Shown: positions 50,521 through 59,985 of the stretch, piece by piece
Numbering within the stretch: position 1 is the first letter of the stretch
Layout: each line of letters starts with the position of its first letter
DNA from: Companilactobacillus zhongbaensis
GTDB taxonomy: Bacteria > Bacillota > Bacilli > Lactobacillales > Lactobacillaceae
Direction of reading: 5' to 3'
Assembly: GCF_003946515.1 (NCBI RefSeq)
Contig: NZ_RHOM01000003.1
Location: 62,001 to 126,000, forward strand
Length of the DNA: 64,000 bases
Made by a program: the position numbers and the translations under genes
Notes under the pieces: model-generated
Database searches by the model: none
Told to the model about the DNA's origin: nothing
What the model saw: the letters and a program-made list of their open reading frames with translations, nothing else

Positions 50521-51864
50521 TTAACTTGGCAATACGTTGATTACGTATAGTAGTAATAAGAATACGAAGAATAGGATGTACATTACTGGGTTTATTTCTT
50601 TGTGTCTTCCAGCTGCTACCATTGTTAGTGGGTATGCTATGAAGCCGAAGGCTATTCCGTAACTGATGTTGTAGGTTAATGGCATTCCTACTATTGTTAG
50701 GAAGGCTGGCATTGCTATTTCGAATTTTTCCCAATCGATGTATTTCATTGATTGTGCCATTAGGATTCCGACGATTATTAGTACTGGTGCTGTTACGTTG
50801 GTGGTTACTACTGCTAGTAGTGGTGAGAAGAACATTGCTAGGGCAAACATTACTCCTACTGTTAGTGATGTTAGTCCGGTTCTTCCTCCGATGGCGATTC
50901 CGGCTGATGATTCTACGTAGGCTGCTGTTGGTGTTGTTCCCATGAAGGCACCACCTAGCATTGATACTGAGTCGGCCATTAAGGCGCGGCCGATTCTTGG
51001 CATTTTGTTGTTTTTCATGAAGCCCGCTTGTTCTGCTAGGCCGATCATGGTTCCGGCTGTGTCGAAGAAGGCTACTAGTAGGAAAATTAATACTACGGCC
51101 CACAATTGTGGTTGTTTGATGTCACCTAGGTGTTGTACGGCTACACCAAAGGTTGGTTTTAAACTTGGTATTGTTGAGATGATGTGGTCTGGTAGTGGGA
51201 TCAGTTTTGTGGCTAATCCTAGAATCGTTGTTAGGATCATTCCGATGAAGATCGATCCTGGGATTTTTCTTGCCATTAAAATTCCTGTTACTACTAGTCC
51301 AAAAATTGTTAACCATGTTGTTGGTACTGTGAACGAACCCATGGTTACTAGAGTCGATTTACTTGCTGTGATCAAGCCACCACCTTGTAAACCTACGAAA
51401 GCGATGAATAATCCGATACCTGCTGCTACGGCAAGTTTCAAATCATGCGGGATCGAGTCAATGACGATCTCACGAACTTTTAAGACTGAGATGATCAAGA
51501 AAATTACACTTGATACTAAAACACCTGCCATGGCTGTTTGCCATGGAATCCCCATTGCTAATACTACTGAATAAGTAAAGAATGCATTGTCACCTAGTCC
51601 CGGTGCAATGGCGATCGGATAATTGGCTAACAGTGCCATTAAGACCGAACCTAAAATTGCTGATAAGGCTGTGGCTGTAAAAACAGCTCCCTTATCCATT
51701 CCTGCAGTTCCAAGAACTTGCGGGTTAACGAACAAAATGTAAGCCATTGATACGAATGTCGTTAGTCCAGCAAGGATTTCACGTCTTACCGTAGTGTTAT
51801 TCTCATTTAAATGGAATAAACGTTCGATAAAACTTTGATTATTATTACCATTTGCTGCATCCAA
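50521..51864 (-). CDS. NCS2/AzgA family adenine/guanine permease
   Basis: A 447-residue permease with 12-14 membrane segments. EILAGLTTFVSMAYILFVNPQVL, APGLGDNAFFTYSVVLAMG and GTMIGLAEQAGFM are typical of the AzgA-type purine transporters PbuG/PbuO. It imports hypoxanthine, guanine or adenine for salvage. It is divergent from adenosine deaminase, and both share a PurBox-containing control region. Confidence 0.92.
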   Translation of the reverse strand: MDAANGNNNQSFIERLFHLNENNTTVRREILAGLTTFVSMAYILFVNPQVLGTAGMDKGAVFTATALSAILGSVLMALLANYPIAIAPGLGDNAFFTYSVVLAMGIPWQTAMAGVLVSSVIFLIISVLKVREIVIDSIPHDLKLAVAAGIGLFIAFVGLQGGGLITASKSTLVTMGSFTVPTTWLTIFGLVVTGILMARKIPGSIFIGMILTTILGLATKLIPLPDHIISTIPSLKPTFGVAVQHLGDIKQPQLWAVVLIFLLVAFFDTAGTMIGLAEQAGFMKNNKMPRIGRALMADSVSMLGGAFMGTTPTAAYVESSAGIAIGGRTGLTSLTVGVMFALAMFFSPLLAVVTTNVTAPVLIIVGILMAQSMKYIDWEKFEIAMPAFLTIVGMPLTYNISYGIAFGFIAYPLTMVAAGRHKEINPVMYILFFVFLLLLYVINVLPS

Positions 51865-51936
51865 AATTTATACGCCCCTTAAATATTACTTAATGAATAA
51901 TCACAGTATGACAAATAACGATAATTTTTGCAAGCA

Positions 51937-51981
51937 AAAACCGAAACATTAACAATTAAAAATTAATTATTGTTCGGAATT
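51937..51981. promoter_or_regulatory. Pair of inverted PurBoxes between permease and adenosine deaminase
   Basis: AATTCCGAACAAT (minus strand of 51969-51981) fits the PurR consensus AWWWCCGAACWWT perfectly, and AAAACCGAAACAT (51937-51949) fits with one mismatch, in opposite orientation 19 bp apart. Such paired sites are bound by PurR and controlled by PRPP in Firmicutes. Both flanking genes belong to purine salvage. Confidence 0.7.
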
Positions 51982-52078
51982 ATTCGAATTTTTATATGAA
52001 AAATACTTGTTATTTTCAAAAAAAACATTTACTCTAGTGTGTAACAAATCTGGAAAACCCATTGGAGAGTGTGAATAT

Positions 52079-53107
52079 ATGTTACCTAGAAAAGTTTCAA
52101 AAGAGTTTATTGAAGGATTACCAAAGTCCGAACTTCATGTCCATCTTGAAGGAACACTAGAACCCGAACTAAAACTCAAATTAGCTAAGAAAAACAACAT
52201 TGACATTGGCCAATCTACAATTGAAGATGTCGAAGCAACTTACCACTACACTTCCCTAGCGTCATTTTTAGCCGTTTATTATCCAGGAATGAACGTTTTA
52301 CAAACTGAATCAGATTTTTACGAATTAGCGATGGCTTATTTGAAAAAAGCTCACGAACAAGGCGTTGTCAACACCGAAATGTTTTTTGACCCACAAGCAC
52401 ACATCGTCAGAGGTGTTCCGTTAAACTTCGTCATCAACGGCTTTTATCAAGCTTGTGTCGACGCCAGAGCATTCGGGATCGATGCCCAATTGATCATGTG
52501 CTTTTTAAGAGACATGTCAGCCAGATCAGCAATGGACCTCTTAAACGCCGTCCAACCATATCGGAACAAGATCTTAGGCATCGGCCTAGACTCAGACGAG
52601 CACCACAACCCACCATTAAAATTCATGCAACCATTTAGCCTGGCAGTAGAACAAGGCTATCACATCACCATGCACGCCGACGTCGACCAAATCGACTCCA
52701 TCGACCACATCAAGCAGGCCTTGGAGATCATCAATGTCGAAAGACTAGACCACGGAACCAACATAGTAGAAGACAAAGACCTAGTGGACTGGGTAAACCA
52801 ATTACAACTAGGCCTAACATCGTGTCCCCTATCAAACGAATTGATCACCGACAACGATCTAAAAGGAGACGAGATCCTAGACCTACTAGACGAAGGAGTA
52901 AAAGTATCAATAAACTCCGATGACCCAGCCTACTTCGGAGGCTACATAGCAGACAACTACTGGGCCCTAGCAACAGACTACAAGGTAACCCCAGAACAAG
53001 TAGTACAATTAGCAAAAAATTCCATCGAAACATCCTGGATCAGCAAAGAACAAAAACAAATCTACCTCGATCAAATTCATGAGTATGTCGAAGAATACGA
53101 TGGCTAA
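52079..53107 (+). CDS. add: Adenosine deaminase
   Basis: A 342-residue zinc amidohydrolase that converts adenosine to inosine. Metal and catalytic motifs are LPKSELHVHLEGTL (HxH), HITMHADV (around residue 198), the SLxxN-like NELITDND region and INSDDPAYFGG. The ATG at 52079 was chosen because GGAGAG lies upstream and it gives the normal family start; the longer frame has no support. A strong bidirectional terminator follows. Confidence 0.94.
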   Translation: MLPRKVSKEFIEGLPKSELHVHLEGTLEPELKLKLAKKNNIDIGQSTIEDVEATYHYTSLASFLAVYYPGMNVLQTESDFYELAMAYLKKAHEQGVVNTEMFFDPQAHIVRGVPLNFVINGFYQACVDARAFGIDAQLIMCFLRDMSARSAMDLLNAVQPYRNKILGIGLDSDEHHNPPLKFMQPFSLAVEQGYHITMHADVDQIDSIDHIKQALEIINVERLDHGTNIVEDKDLVDWVNQLQLGLTSCPLSNELITDNDLKGDEILDLLDEGVKVSINSDDPAYFGGYIADNYWALATDYKVTPEQVVQLAKNSIETSWISKEQKQIYLDQIHEYVEEYDG

Positions 53108-53108
53108 G

Positions 53109-53136
53109 AAAAAAGACCCCCAACGGGGTCTTTTTT
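53109..53136. terminator. Terminator of the adenosine deaminase gene
   Basis: AAAAAAGACCCC-CAAC-GGGGTCTTTTTT: a perfect hairpin with flanking A and T runs. Confidence 0.92.
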
Positions 53137-53227
53137 AGTTAGTAAATACATTCAAAACAATAGTTATTGTACTTTGAGAATTGACATTTAAGTTTTTGTT
53201 TCTGGCTGTTGTTTTTGATTTTTGTTT

Positions 53228-53673
53228 TTGGTTTTACCAACAATCATAGAAACTGAGATAGACCACAAATCCTAGGACGAGCAAACACTGCCAACTTGCA
53301 CTATAAAACTCGGTCCCCACCCACAAAAAGGGGGATTGTTGCACTATCTAGACGGAGGAGCCCGGGGATACAGACCTCAGTGGTGAGATTTCACTTGGCG
53401 ACGAAGGAGCTTAGTGAAAGGTGCAGTTTTGAAACAAGCGAGTGCACTTTGCTCGATTGGTTCAAAATGTGCCCACCACGTTCCAGCGTCTGTATCCCCG
53501 GGGCCCGGAGTCGGCAGTGCACCACCGAACAAACTACCACCTCTATCCCACCAAACAAACATCAAAACATCTACCAAGCAAAACGCCTCTCGTCTGCTAA
53601 AAACTCTCTCACCTCTAGCACACCTGCACCAAGCAAAACGCTTCTCGTCTGCCAAAAACTCTCTCACCTCAAG
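53228..53673 (-). repeat. Family-1 structured intergenic repeat, copy C
   Basis: Minus-oriented copy starting right behind the clpL terminator. The outer stem has 15 perfect pairs (53361-53375 with 53488-53502). Relative to copies A and B, GATACAGCC/GGCTGTATC has become GATACAGAC/GTCTGTATC, a compensatory pair change. Hairpin 1 is TTTTGAA/TTCAAAA with CGAG/CTCG, and hairpin 2 is TTTCACT/AGTGAAA. The 43-bp 5' end of the element is duplicated (53573-53615 and 53628-53670, two mismatches). The 53137-53227 stretch holds AT-rich DNA only. Confidence 0.8.
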
Positions 53674-53675
53674 GC

Positions 53676-53713
53676 AAAAAAATAGCAATGACCACATTCC
53701 AGTCATCGCTATT
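53676..53713 (-). terminator. Intrinsic terminator of clpL
   Basis: On the minus strand AATAGCGATGAC pairs with GTCATTGCTATT (one G-T pair), followed by seven T. Confidence 0.85.
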
Positions 53714-53723
53714 AAAATAATAA

Positions 53724-55826
53724 CTATGCAACCCGAGCTGCAGAATTCTCACTAATCACAATCGAGCCATCAACCAAATCAGCTCTCAAACTCTTAACGT
53801 CTAGATTATCAAGATAAAACTCAGCAACCTTATCACGGATCTGTTGCTCAACCACCCGTCTCAAAGGACGAGCACCCATAGCTTCATCATAACCTTCATC
53901 GATCAACCAGTCCTTAGCTTCAGGACTAATAACCAATGACAAACCTTTCTTAGCCAAGCTCTTATCAACATCGTCAATCAACAAATCAACGATCTGATGA
54001 AGATCATCTTTAGACAAGTGATGAAATTCAACAATTCCGTTGAATCTGTTCAAAAATTCTGGACGGAAGTATGGTGCTAACTTATCCATCAACTTTTCAT
54101 CTTTGTTATTCTCGTTACCAAATCCGGCGTTAGATGTAGCAATGATGATCGTATTCTTAAAATCGACCACATTACCTTGACCATCAGTCAAACGTCCGTC
54201 ATCCATAACTTGTAACAACAAGGTCAAAACTTGTGGGTTAGCTTTTTCAATTTCATCGAGTAAGACAATTGAGTATGGATTACGTCTTACTTTTTCGGTC
54301 AAAGTGTTGCCATTGTCTTCGTATCCGACGTAACCAGCTGAAGTACCGATCAATTTTGAAACGGCCGTCAGATCAGAATACTCTGACATATCAAGTCTAA
54401 TAATAGCATCCTTGCTTCCAAACATGTCGTTGGCTAATTGTTTGACTAATTCAGTCTTACCGACTCCGGTAGGTCCGACGAACAAGAAACTTCCGATTGG
54501 ACGATTTCCTTCATCAAATCCAGCCCGATTACGACGAATAGCACGAACGACCATGTCGACTGCCTTGTCTTGGCCGATTACTTTCGACTTGAGACGATCA
54601 CCCATCGTCTTCAATCTTTGGATATCACTGGTTCCCATTTGTGAAACTGGTACGCCAGTTAATCTCTGAACTGCTTCGGCAATATCATTGACTGTTGCCA
54701 CTGGTTCAGCTTGTTTTTCATCGCCTGCTGATAATTTTTGTTGAATCTGTTCAATTTCTTTTTTCAAGGTAGCTGCTTTTTCAAAGTCTTCTGTTAAAGC
54801 AGCTTTTTCTTTGGCAGTTTCTTTAGCCTTTAAATCTTGTTCAAGAGTAACTTTATCAGTTACCGGATGTTTAGCAGCTAAGTGAGCTGCTGTCATGTCG
54901 ATCAAGTCGATTGCCTTATCTGGCAATGATCTTTGTGGTAAATATTGGACTGAATAATCAACCGCAGCCTTCAAAACGTCATCTGGTAATTTTACGTGAT
55001 GATGATCTTCATAGGCTTTGCGAAGTCCCTTTAAGATGGCAAAAGACGATTCTTTACTGGGTTCGTTGATCACAACATCGTTGAATCTTCTAGCTAAAGC
55101 TCCGTCTTTCATAATAGTATTCCGATATTCATCTTGGGTAGTTGCACCGATCAAGGACAATTCACCACGACTTAAAGCCGGCTTGATAATGTCAGCTAAG
55201 CCTTTGCTACCAGAGTCATCCCCTGATGAGCCAGCGCCCATGATCTGGTGGATCTCGTCAAAAAACAGAACGACATTCTTAGCTTGCTTTACTTCTTTCA
55301 TCAAGTTTTGAATGTTTTCTTCGAATGATCCACGATACTGTGTACCTGCTTCAAGTGCTGATAAGTCGATTGAGATGATCTGCTTATCTTTGATAGCTTC
55401 CAGAACATCGCCCTTGACGATTGCTTGAGCGAGTCCTTCGACAACTGCGGTCTTACCGACACCAGCATCACCGACTAAAATGGGATTGTTCTTCGTCCGT
55501 CTACTCAAGATCTCAGCGGTTTCTTGGATCTCCTTATCACGTCCGATAACGGGATCGAGCTTTCCTTCTTTAGCTTCTTGAGTTAAATTACGTCCTAATT
55601 TACTTAAAATTCCGGCTGGTTGTTTTGCTTCTGATTGATTTACTGGGATTTGTTTACCTGCGTTTTCTGATTGATATTTAGCTAATTCTTCAGGAGTCAA
55701 TTCATGTCCGTTAACGAAATATCTCGTACCTGAATTGCTCCGATCGTTCGAGTTCATAAATCTGTTGAAAATGTCGTCCATGTTGTCTGTTGAGAATGGA
55801 TCGGCATCCCAAAATGATCTAGCCAT
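53724..55826 (-). CDS. clpL: ATP-dependent chaperone ClpL
   Basis: A 700-residue HSP100 protein with two AAA+ modules. Walker A1 is [13 protein letters not shown] (around residue 120), Walker B FFDEIHQ; Walker A2 is [13 protein letters not shown] (around residue 450), Walker [12 protein letters not shown]-like coiled coil ([24 protein letters not shown]) lies between. The N-terminus is short and not of the ClpC double-repeat type, which identifies ClpL, a stress chaperone of lactic acid bacteria that works without ClpP. It is co-transcribed with a small XRE regulator 13 bp upstream. Confidence 0.93.
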   Translation of the reverse strand: MARSFWDADPFSTDNMDDIFNRFMNSNDRSNSGTRYFVNGHELTPEELAKYQSENAGKQIPVNQSEAKQPAGILSKLGRNLTQEAKEGKLDPVIGRDKEIQETAEILSRRTKNNPILVGDAGVGKTAVVEGLAQAIVKGDVLEAIKDKQIISIDLSALEAGTQYRGSFEENIQNLMKEVKQAKNVVLFFDEIHQIMGAGSSGDDSGSKGLADIIKPALSRGELSLIGATTQDEYRNTIMKDGALARRFNDVVINEPSKESSFAILKGLRKAYEDHHHVKLPDDVLKAAVDYSVQYLPQRSLPDKAIDLIDMTAAHLAAKHPVTDKVTLEQDLKAKETAKEKAALTEDFEKAATLKKEIEQIQQKLSAGDEKQAEPVATVNDIAEAVQRLTGVPVSQMGTSDIQRLKTMGDRLKSKVIGQDKAVDMVVRAIRRNRAGFDEGNRPIGSFLFVGPTGVGKTELVKQLANDMFGSKDAIIRLDMSEYSDLTAVSKLIGTSAGYVGYEDNGNTLTEKVRRNPYSIVLLDEIEKANPQVLTLLLQVMDDGRLTDGQGNVVDFKNTIIIATSNAGFGNENNKDEKLMDKLAPYFRPEFLNRFNGIVEFHHLSKDDLHQIVDLLIDDVDKSLAKKGLSLVISPEAKDWLIDEGYDEAMGARPLRRVVEQQIRDKVAEFYLDNLDVKSLRADLVDGSIVISENSAARVA

Positions 55827-55839
55827 AAAATAGCCTCCC

Positions 55840-56061
55840 TCACTTTAGATAGTGCAACTCCAAATCACGAAGAACTCTCCACATTTCCAAGTTTTGTGCC
55901 TTGGCAATTGCATCTATATCTCTAATATTTAATGATGTCGCGGAAGATTGTTTTTTATTGAAGGACTTGTGGAGCGTGGTATATCCGTAGCCACTCTTTT
56001 TGGAAATTACGTAAATCGTTAAATGGTTATCCTTCAAATAAGATTTGATATCTATATACAT
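55840..56061 (-). CDS. Small XRE/Cro-like regulator upstream of clpL
   Basis: A 73-residue helix-turn-helix protein ([34 protein letters not shown] ... [25 protein letters not shown]). The start at 56061 has GGAGG eight bases upstream; a longer frame to 56094 lacks support. It forms an operon with clpL, and its promoter contains three evenly spaced CACANNTGTG dyads, so autoregulation of the operon is likely. It may stand in for CtsR control here. Binding is inferred, not shown. Confidence 0.8.
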   Translation of the reverse strand: MYIDIKSYLKDNHLTIYVISKKSGYGYTTLHKSFNKKQSSATSLNIRDIDAIAKAQNLEMWRVLRDLELHYLK

Positions 56062-56084
56062 GATTCTTATCCTCCACAAATAAT

Positions 56085-56135
56085 AGTATAACACATCTGT
56101 GATATATTACAAGTGTGAAATACCACAAATGTGAA
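56085..56135 (-). promoter_or_regulatory. xre-clpL promoter with three 16-bp-spaced dyads
   Basis: On the minus strand TTGTAA (56107-56112) and TATACT (56085-56090) are 16 bp apart. Overlapping and upstream are CACATCTGTG (56094-56103), a near copy (56110-56119) and CACAAATGTG (56126-56135), at exact 16-bp steps. Confidence 0.7.
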
Positions 56136-56208
56136 ATAATTTTATACTGTTGATTATACCCTAGTTTGTTAAAATAAACATGCACCAGTCAAAAAAAGGA
56201 ATGACGAG

Positions 56209-57924
56209 ATGAAGGAATTACTAAATAATATCGACAAGCTAGCAAAGATATATGAACAGTTCGACTTGCTAGACTTTCGTTGCCACAAGGCACTACCACT
56301 AACTTTTAACAAGCAAGACAGTAAGGCGTTGCTCCATCAAAACAAGCGTCTTTATTTAAGTTACCGTTATTTAAACCGAGAAAAAACTCGTCTAACTAAC
56401 CTTATCTTGAACGAATCGATTGACTTAAAAGAGCCAAATTTCCAAACTAATTTGACTTTGCACCCAGAGTTGATCGAAAAAGCTTTGAAATTGAAAAATA
56501 TTGATGATAATCACAACCAAGAAAAAAGCATCGCTCCAAAACGAAATCGAAAGATCAACAAATTAAAGCATTTGATCAATTTGATTGCTGATGAAGACTT
56601 AGCTTTAAGTCGCGGTTATCTCAACCAAATGAAGATTTTGATATCCAACAACTTCCCTGCACTTTCACCACTGAGAGCTGAAAAATACCAACCAAAAGAA
56701 TTGTTGAATGATCTAACCTTTCGAACTGATCTCATGCAATTCGATTATGATCGTTACTTATATGAAGACTTCAAGACCGAAAGCTTTTTAAAGTATTTGA
56801 TTTATCGTGAGGTCAAACGGATCCCTAGTTTTGTCGAGTCATTCGATGCCAGAGAGATCATCCCTGATGCCGGAGAATGCGGTTTCTCGGGTATCGCCTA
56901 TGAGATTGAGATCGACGGCATCAAAGAATGCTATATTACTTTCAAGGGAACTGAAGCCGACATCGACTATACCGAACGGTCACGAAGTAAACGAATGGAA
57001 AAATACATTCTCGAAGGCTACAAAGACTGGGACTACAACGTGAACGCCATTTTGATCGGGAACAATATCGACTTAGATCAAATGGAAGTTGCTCGACAAT
57101 TTATCGCTTACGTGAAAGCCAATATTGACCAAGATTGTAAGCTATATGGCTTAGGACACTCTCTAGGAGGTCATTTTGTCCAGACCCTCCAATTAGTCGA
57201 CAACTCATTTGATGCTGGTTACACCATGAATTCAGCGCCTGTACAGCTTCGACAAGTTCAGGCATTAAAGCCAGATCTACTAACAGACAAAAATTGGCAA
57301 AAAATCTTCAACATCACTGAAGACAAAACCATTACAGCACCATTGAATAACGAAATCAAAAAATTACTACCACGAGAGTATCCAGAAATAATCAATCAAT
57401 ATTTCGAATTAGACTTAACCCAAATTTTTTACGAATTACCTTATACCATCTGGGTCGGTCAAAAATGGGAATACAACCTAAACAACTGGAAGTACCCCTT
57501 CAAGACACATCCTCATCAATACATGGATATTCATGAAATCAACTCGTATCAAAAATTTTTCGAAGAGTTATTCGCCTACACCAAAGACTCGCAAACCGGC
57601 GCCCAAATAATCCGCAGCGCCTTCAACTTCGCCAGAGCCAGATTCAAACTATTGAGAGAAAACATCGATCAACCAGAAACATACAAATACTTTTATGACT
57701 ACGCCAACTACTTATACGAATCAGGCATCTTCAACGACAAGCCAACAGTAGTAACCGAATACTTGGAAAAAGAACCACAAGCCAGCGTCTGGAAAAGCTC
57801 CAAACGAGAATGGCCTTTCCTAAAGAGCTTAAATAAAGACATGTTGAACCTAACAATCTATTTCCACATTATTTATGGATCACGACATTTTATGAATAAA
57901 AAACCGATTCGGATTTATAAATAG
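56209..57924 (+). CDS. Lipase-like alpha/beta hydrolase of unknown role (571 residues)
   Basis: A large cytosolic protein. The nucleophile elbow GLGHSLGGHFVQ (residues ~310-321) and a preceding strand ITFKGTEAD (around residue 245) are typical of class-3 lipase-like and Mbeg1-like hydrolases. The N-terminal ~190 residues are helical, with no recognised domain. No signal peptide is present. It is divergent from the xre-clpL operon with an AGGA site upstream. The substrate and physiological role cannot be inferred; an effector-like or membrane-lipid-active enzyme is possible. Confidence 0.7.
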   Translation: MKELLNNIDKLAKIYEQFDLLDFRCHKALPLTFNKQDSKALLHQNKRLYLSYRYLNREKTRLTNLILNESIDLKEPNFQTNLTLHPELIEKALKLKNIDDNHNQEKSIAPKRNRKINKLKHLINLIADEDLALSRGYLNQMKILISNNFPALSPLRAEKYQPKELLNDLTFRTDLMQFDYDRYLYEDFKTESFLKYLIYREVKRIPSFVESFDAREIIPDAGECGFSGIAYEIEIDGIKECYITFKGTEADIDYTERSRSKRMEKYILEGYKDWDYNVNAILIGNNIDLDQMEVARQFIAYVKANIDQDCKLYGLGHSLGGHFVQTLQLVDNSFDAGYTMNSAPVQLRQVQALKPDLLTDKNWQKIFNITEDKTITAPLNNEIKKLLPREYPEIINQYFELDLTQIFYELPYTIWVGQKWEYNLNNWKYPFKTHPHQYMDIHEINSYQKFFEELFAYTKDSQTGAQIIRSAFNFARARFKLLRENIDQPETYKYFYDYANYLYESGIFNDKPTVVTEYLEKEPQASVWKSSKREWPFLKSLNKDMLNLTIYFHIIYGSRHFMNKKPIRIYK

Positions 57925-57927
57925 AAA

Positions 57928-57964
57928 AACTCACACCTCAAAAAAATTGGGTGTGAGCTTTTTA
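57928..57964 (+). terminator. Intrinsic terminator behind the lipase-like gene
   Basis: CTCACACC pairs with GGTGTGAG around an A-rich loop, followed by a T run. Confidence 0.8.
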
Positions 57965-58142
57965 TTGAATTAATTATTTTCCGTTTTTATCACGATTGTA
58001 TAGATAGATTATCATTTAAAATACTATTGGTAAAAATTATTTTTATTGTATGACAGTTAAAGTTCCATTAAAATTAATCTATTGCTTATGTTTCCTAATC
58101 AGGATCATAAGCAACAGTCAAATTAATGGGGGGATTAGAGAA

Positions 58143-58864
58143 ATGAAAAAAATTCATTTTTCTTAACTGGCGCTGCTCTTATGGCAGCAACAGTATTTTT
58201 AACAACTAGCAATACAGCGGATGCAAGTGGTATTGCTACAACAAAAGCGAACGGTCAAATCGCTCAACTTTATCAAAGCGATGGATCACTAGCTACAAGG
58301 GGATTAGCTCCAAACACACCATGGGCAGTTGGACAAACAATTTCGTTGAACAATCAGACATATTACCAAGTATCAACCAACGAATACGTGGCAGCTTCTG
58401 ACGTTAACTATGTAGTGGGTAATAATGACAACATGACAGTAACAGTTAAAGCGATGTCAACTCCTATCTACAGTGATGAAACAAATTGGGAAATTGGCGA
58501 CAACGACGATATGGTTCCATATGGTTCATCATACAAAGTTAATAGAATCGTCACCAACCAATACGGATTCACCTTCTATCAAGTATCCGGTCATGGTTGG
58601 ATCGAAGCGTTATTCTTGAACGTACAAGGAACACCAGGAAATGTTGAACACATCAGTGATTTCAACCCAATGAAATATGCCGGTTGGGGAGAACTTGCAG
58701 ATGATTGTCGGACAATGTTGATTGAACAAGGTGCTGATCCATACTTAGTATCTCAAGTTCCCGATGAATATTTGGAAACTGCATCAACGATATCTACCCT
58801 TTGGGGTCAAGATGTTGGCGGTTATTACCGTATGGTTGCAGCTTCATATAAAATTACTTACTAA
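58143..58864 (+). pseudogene. Secreted SLAP-domain-like protein, frame broken in signal peptide
   Basis: A strong ribosome site (GGGGGG) precedes ATG at 58143, but the frame stops after seven codons. The long frame opens at 58181. One extra A in the run of seven A (58146-58152) would join them into MKKNSFFLTGAALMAATVFL, a proper signal peptide. The mature part has two SLAP-like repeats (residues ~35-85: ANGQIAQLYQSDGSLATRGLAPNTPW...YYQV...YVAASDVNYV; and ~90-150), then a ~70-residue tail. SLAP modules bind cell-wall polymers. It may be phase-variable, inactive, or a homopolymer read error. Confidence 0.75.
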
Positions 58865-58887
58865 AAAATCAACACAGTTCTGATAAT

Positions 58888-58936
58888 AAAAGCCTCACAA
58901 TTATGTTGTCGTGACATAATTGTGAGGCTTTTTTTG
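58888..58936. terminator. Bidirectional terminator between SLAP-like and lipoprotein genes
   Basis: AAAGCCTCACAATTATGT pairs perfectly with ACATAATTGTGAGGCTTT, followed by T. Confidence 0.92.
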
Positions 58937-58944
58937 CAAATGGA

Positions 58945-59775
58945 CTAATTTTCAGCCGGTTGACCTTGACTCCAAGTTCCATCAGGGAATACTGTGAAAT
59001 CAGCATTTCCAGACCACATGCCAGGGTGTGCCTTTGTTCGGACCCAATATGCCATGGCTCCGGAACCAGTTTCTGTCAATGAGCTCCCTCCACTAGACAT
59101 CACTCCCATGTTAGTATCAGCAGAAATACCAGCATTATTACGAATAACATCCATAGCTTGTTGTGGACTTGTAATTTGGCCGGACTGTGTCTCTTCAGCT
59201 GGTTGTTCACTCGCAGTATGGTCACTTTGAGTGTCAGTATTTTTTGTATTTGAAGATTGTTCATCAGCAGAACTATCTTCATCCCCTTCAGTTTTTTGAA
59301 CTCCCAATACAGAAACCTTTCCCAAAACATAATCAGAATTCAAATAAACAAAACGAGCGTCCCCTGTCAAAATATCTTCAGGGACCTGTTCAAATATCTG
59401 ATTAACCTTAACGGACTTATGAGGTTTCAAAGAAACAGAACCAGATAAGGCAGATTGAACCTTAGAATCCTCATCACTAAAAATCAAAAATTTAGCCTTA
59501 TCAAACTTAACCGTCTTATTTCCCTTATTTTTGACAGTCATAGAAATCATGTAAACCTTAGACGAAGAATTGTCCTGTGTCTCATCTTGGTGTTCCTTAA
59601 ACGAAAACGACAAATCTTTCCGATCAGCCTTAGACAAATCTTGATAAAATCCAGCTTTACTAACTTCAGAAGCATCGCTACCCTGCTCCGAACTAGAAGA
59701 GCTAGGATTAGATGAACACCCACTCAAAAACAAAATTAAACAAAAGGCAACAACAAAAATCCCTTTCTTACGCAT
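58945..59775 (-). CDS. Lipoprotein with DUF4352/DUF5067-like domain
   Basis: A 276-residue membrane-anchored protein. The lipobox LSGC (Cys20) follows a hydrophobic signal, then a Ser-rich linker. Residues ~45-165 (DLSFSFKEHQDET...VYMISMTVKNKGNKTVKFDKAKFLIF...VKVNQIFEQVPEDI) have the immunoglobulin-like pattern of DUF4352/DUF5067 lipoproteins. A Ser/Thr/Glu-rich spacer leads to a C-terminal ~75-residue segment (MDVIRNNAGISADTNMG...AYWVRTKAHPGMWSGNADFTVFPDGTWSQG) that resembles a small secreted domain. The role is unknown. Confidence 0.78.
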   Translation of the reverse strand: MRKKGIFVVAFCLILFLSGCSSNPSSSSSEQGSDASEVSKAGFYQDLSKADRKDLSFSFKEHQDETQDNSSSKVYMISMTVKNKGNKTVKFDKAKFLIFSDEDSKVQSALSGSVSLKPHKSVKVNQIFEQVPEDILTGDARFVYLNSDYVLGKVSVLGVQKTEGDEDSSADEQSSNTKNTDTQSDHTASEQPAEETQSGQITSPQQAMDVIRNNAGISADTNMGVMSSGGSSLTETGSGAMAYWVRTKAHPGMWSGNADFTVFPDGTWSQGQPAEN

Positions 59776-59925
59776 AAAAAAATCCCCCTATAAATTTAAA
59801 CCTAACTAAAAGTATGCCAATTAACACAACAATAAATAAATGATAGAAAACAATAATATTAATACTAATCATCAACATGGTTTGCAAAAAGAATACACAA
59901 CCAAATGAAATATCAAAAAAATAAC

Positions 59926-59957
59926 AAAAAGACGTCAAGAGAAAAACTCTCAACGCC
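59926..59957 (-). terminator. Intrinsic terminator behind the XRE gene
   Basis: On the minus strand GGCGTTGAGAG pairs with CTCTTGACGTC around five T, followed by five T. The interval 59776-59925 is AT-rich with no supported gene. Confidence 0.75.
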
Positions 59958-59985
59958 ATTTGTAAAAACTAAGAAAACACAATAC

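Noticed and set aside
53228-53673. CRISPR array or CRISPR-like repeats
   Set aside because: The two 43-bp repeats are not followed by regularly spaced further units and no cas gene is present in the window.
59768-59959. 63-residue hydrophobic ORF on the minus strand
   Set aside because: It starts inside the terminator of the XRE gene and has no ribosome site, so it is not a credible gene.
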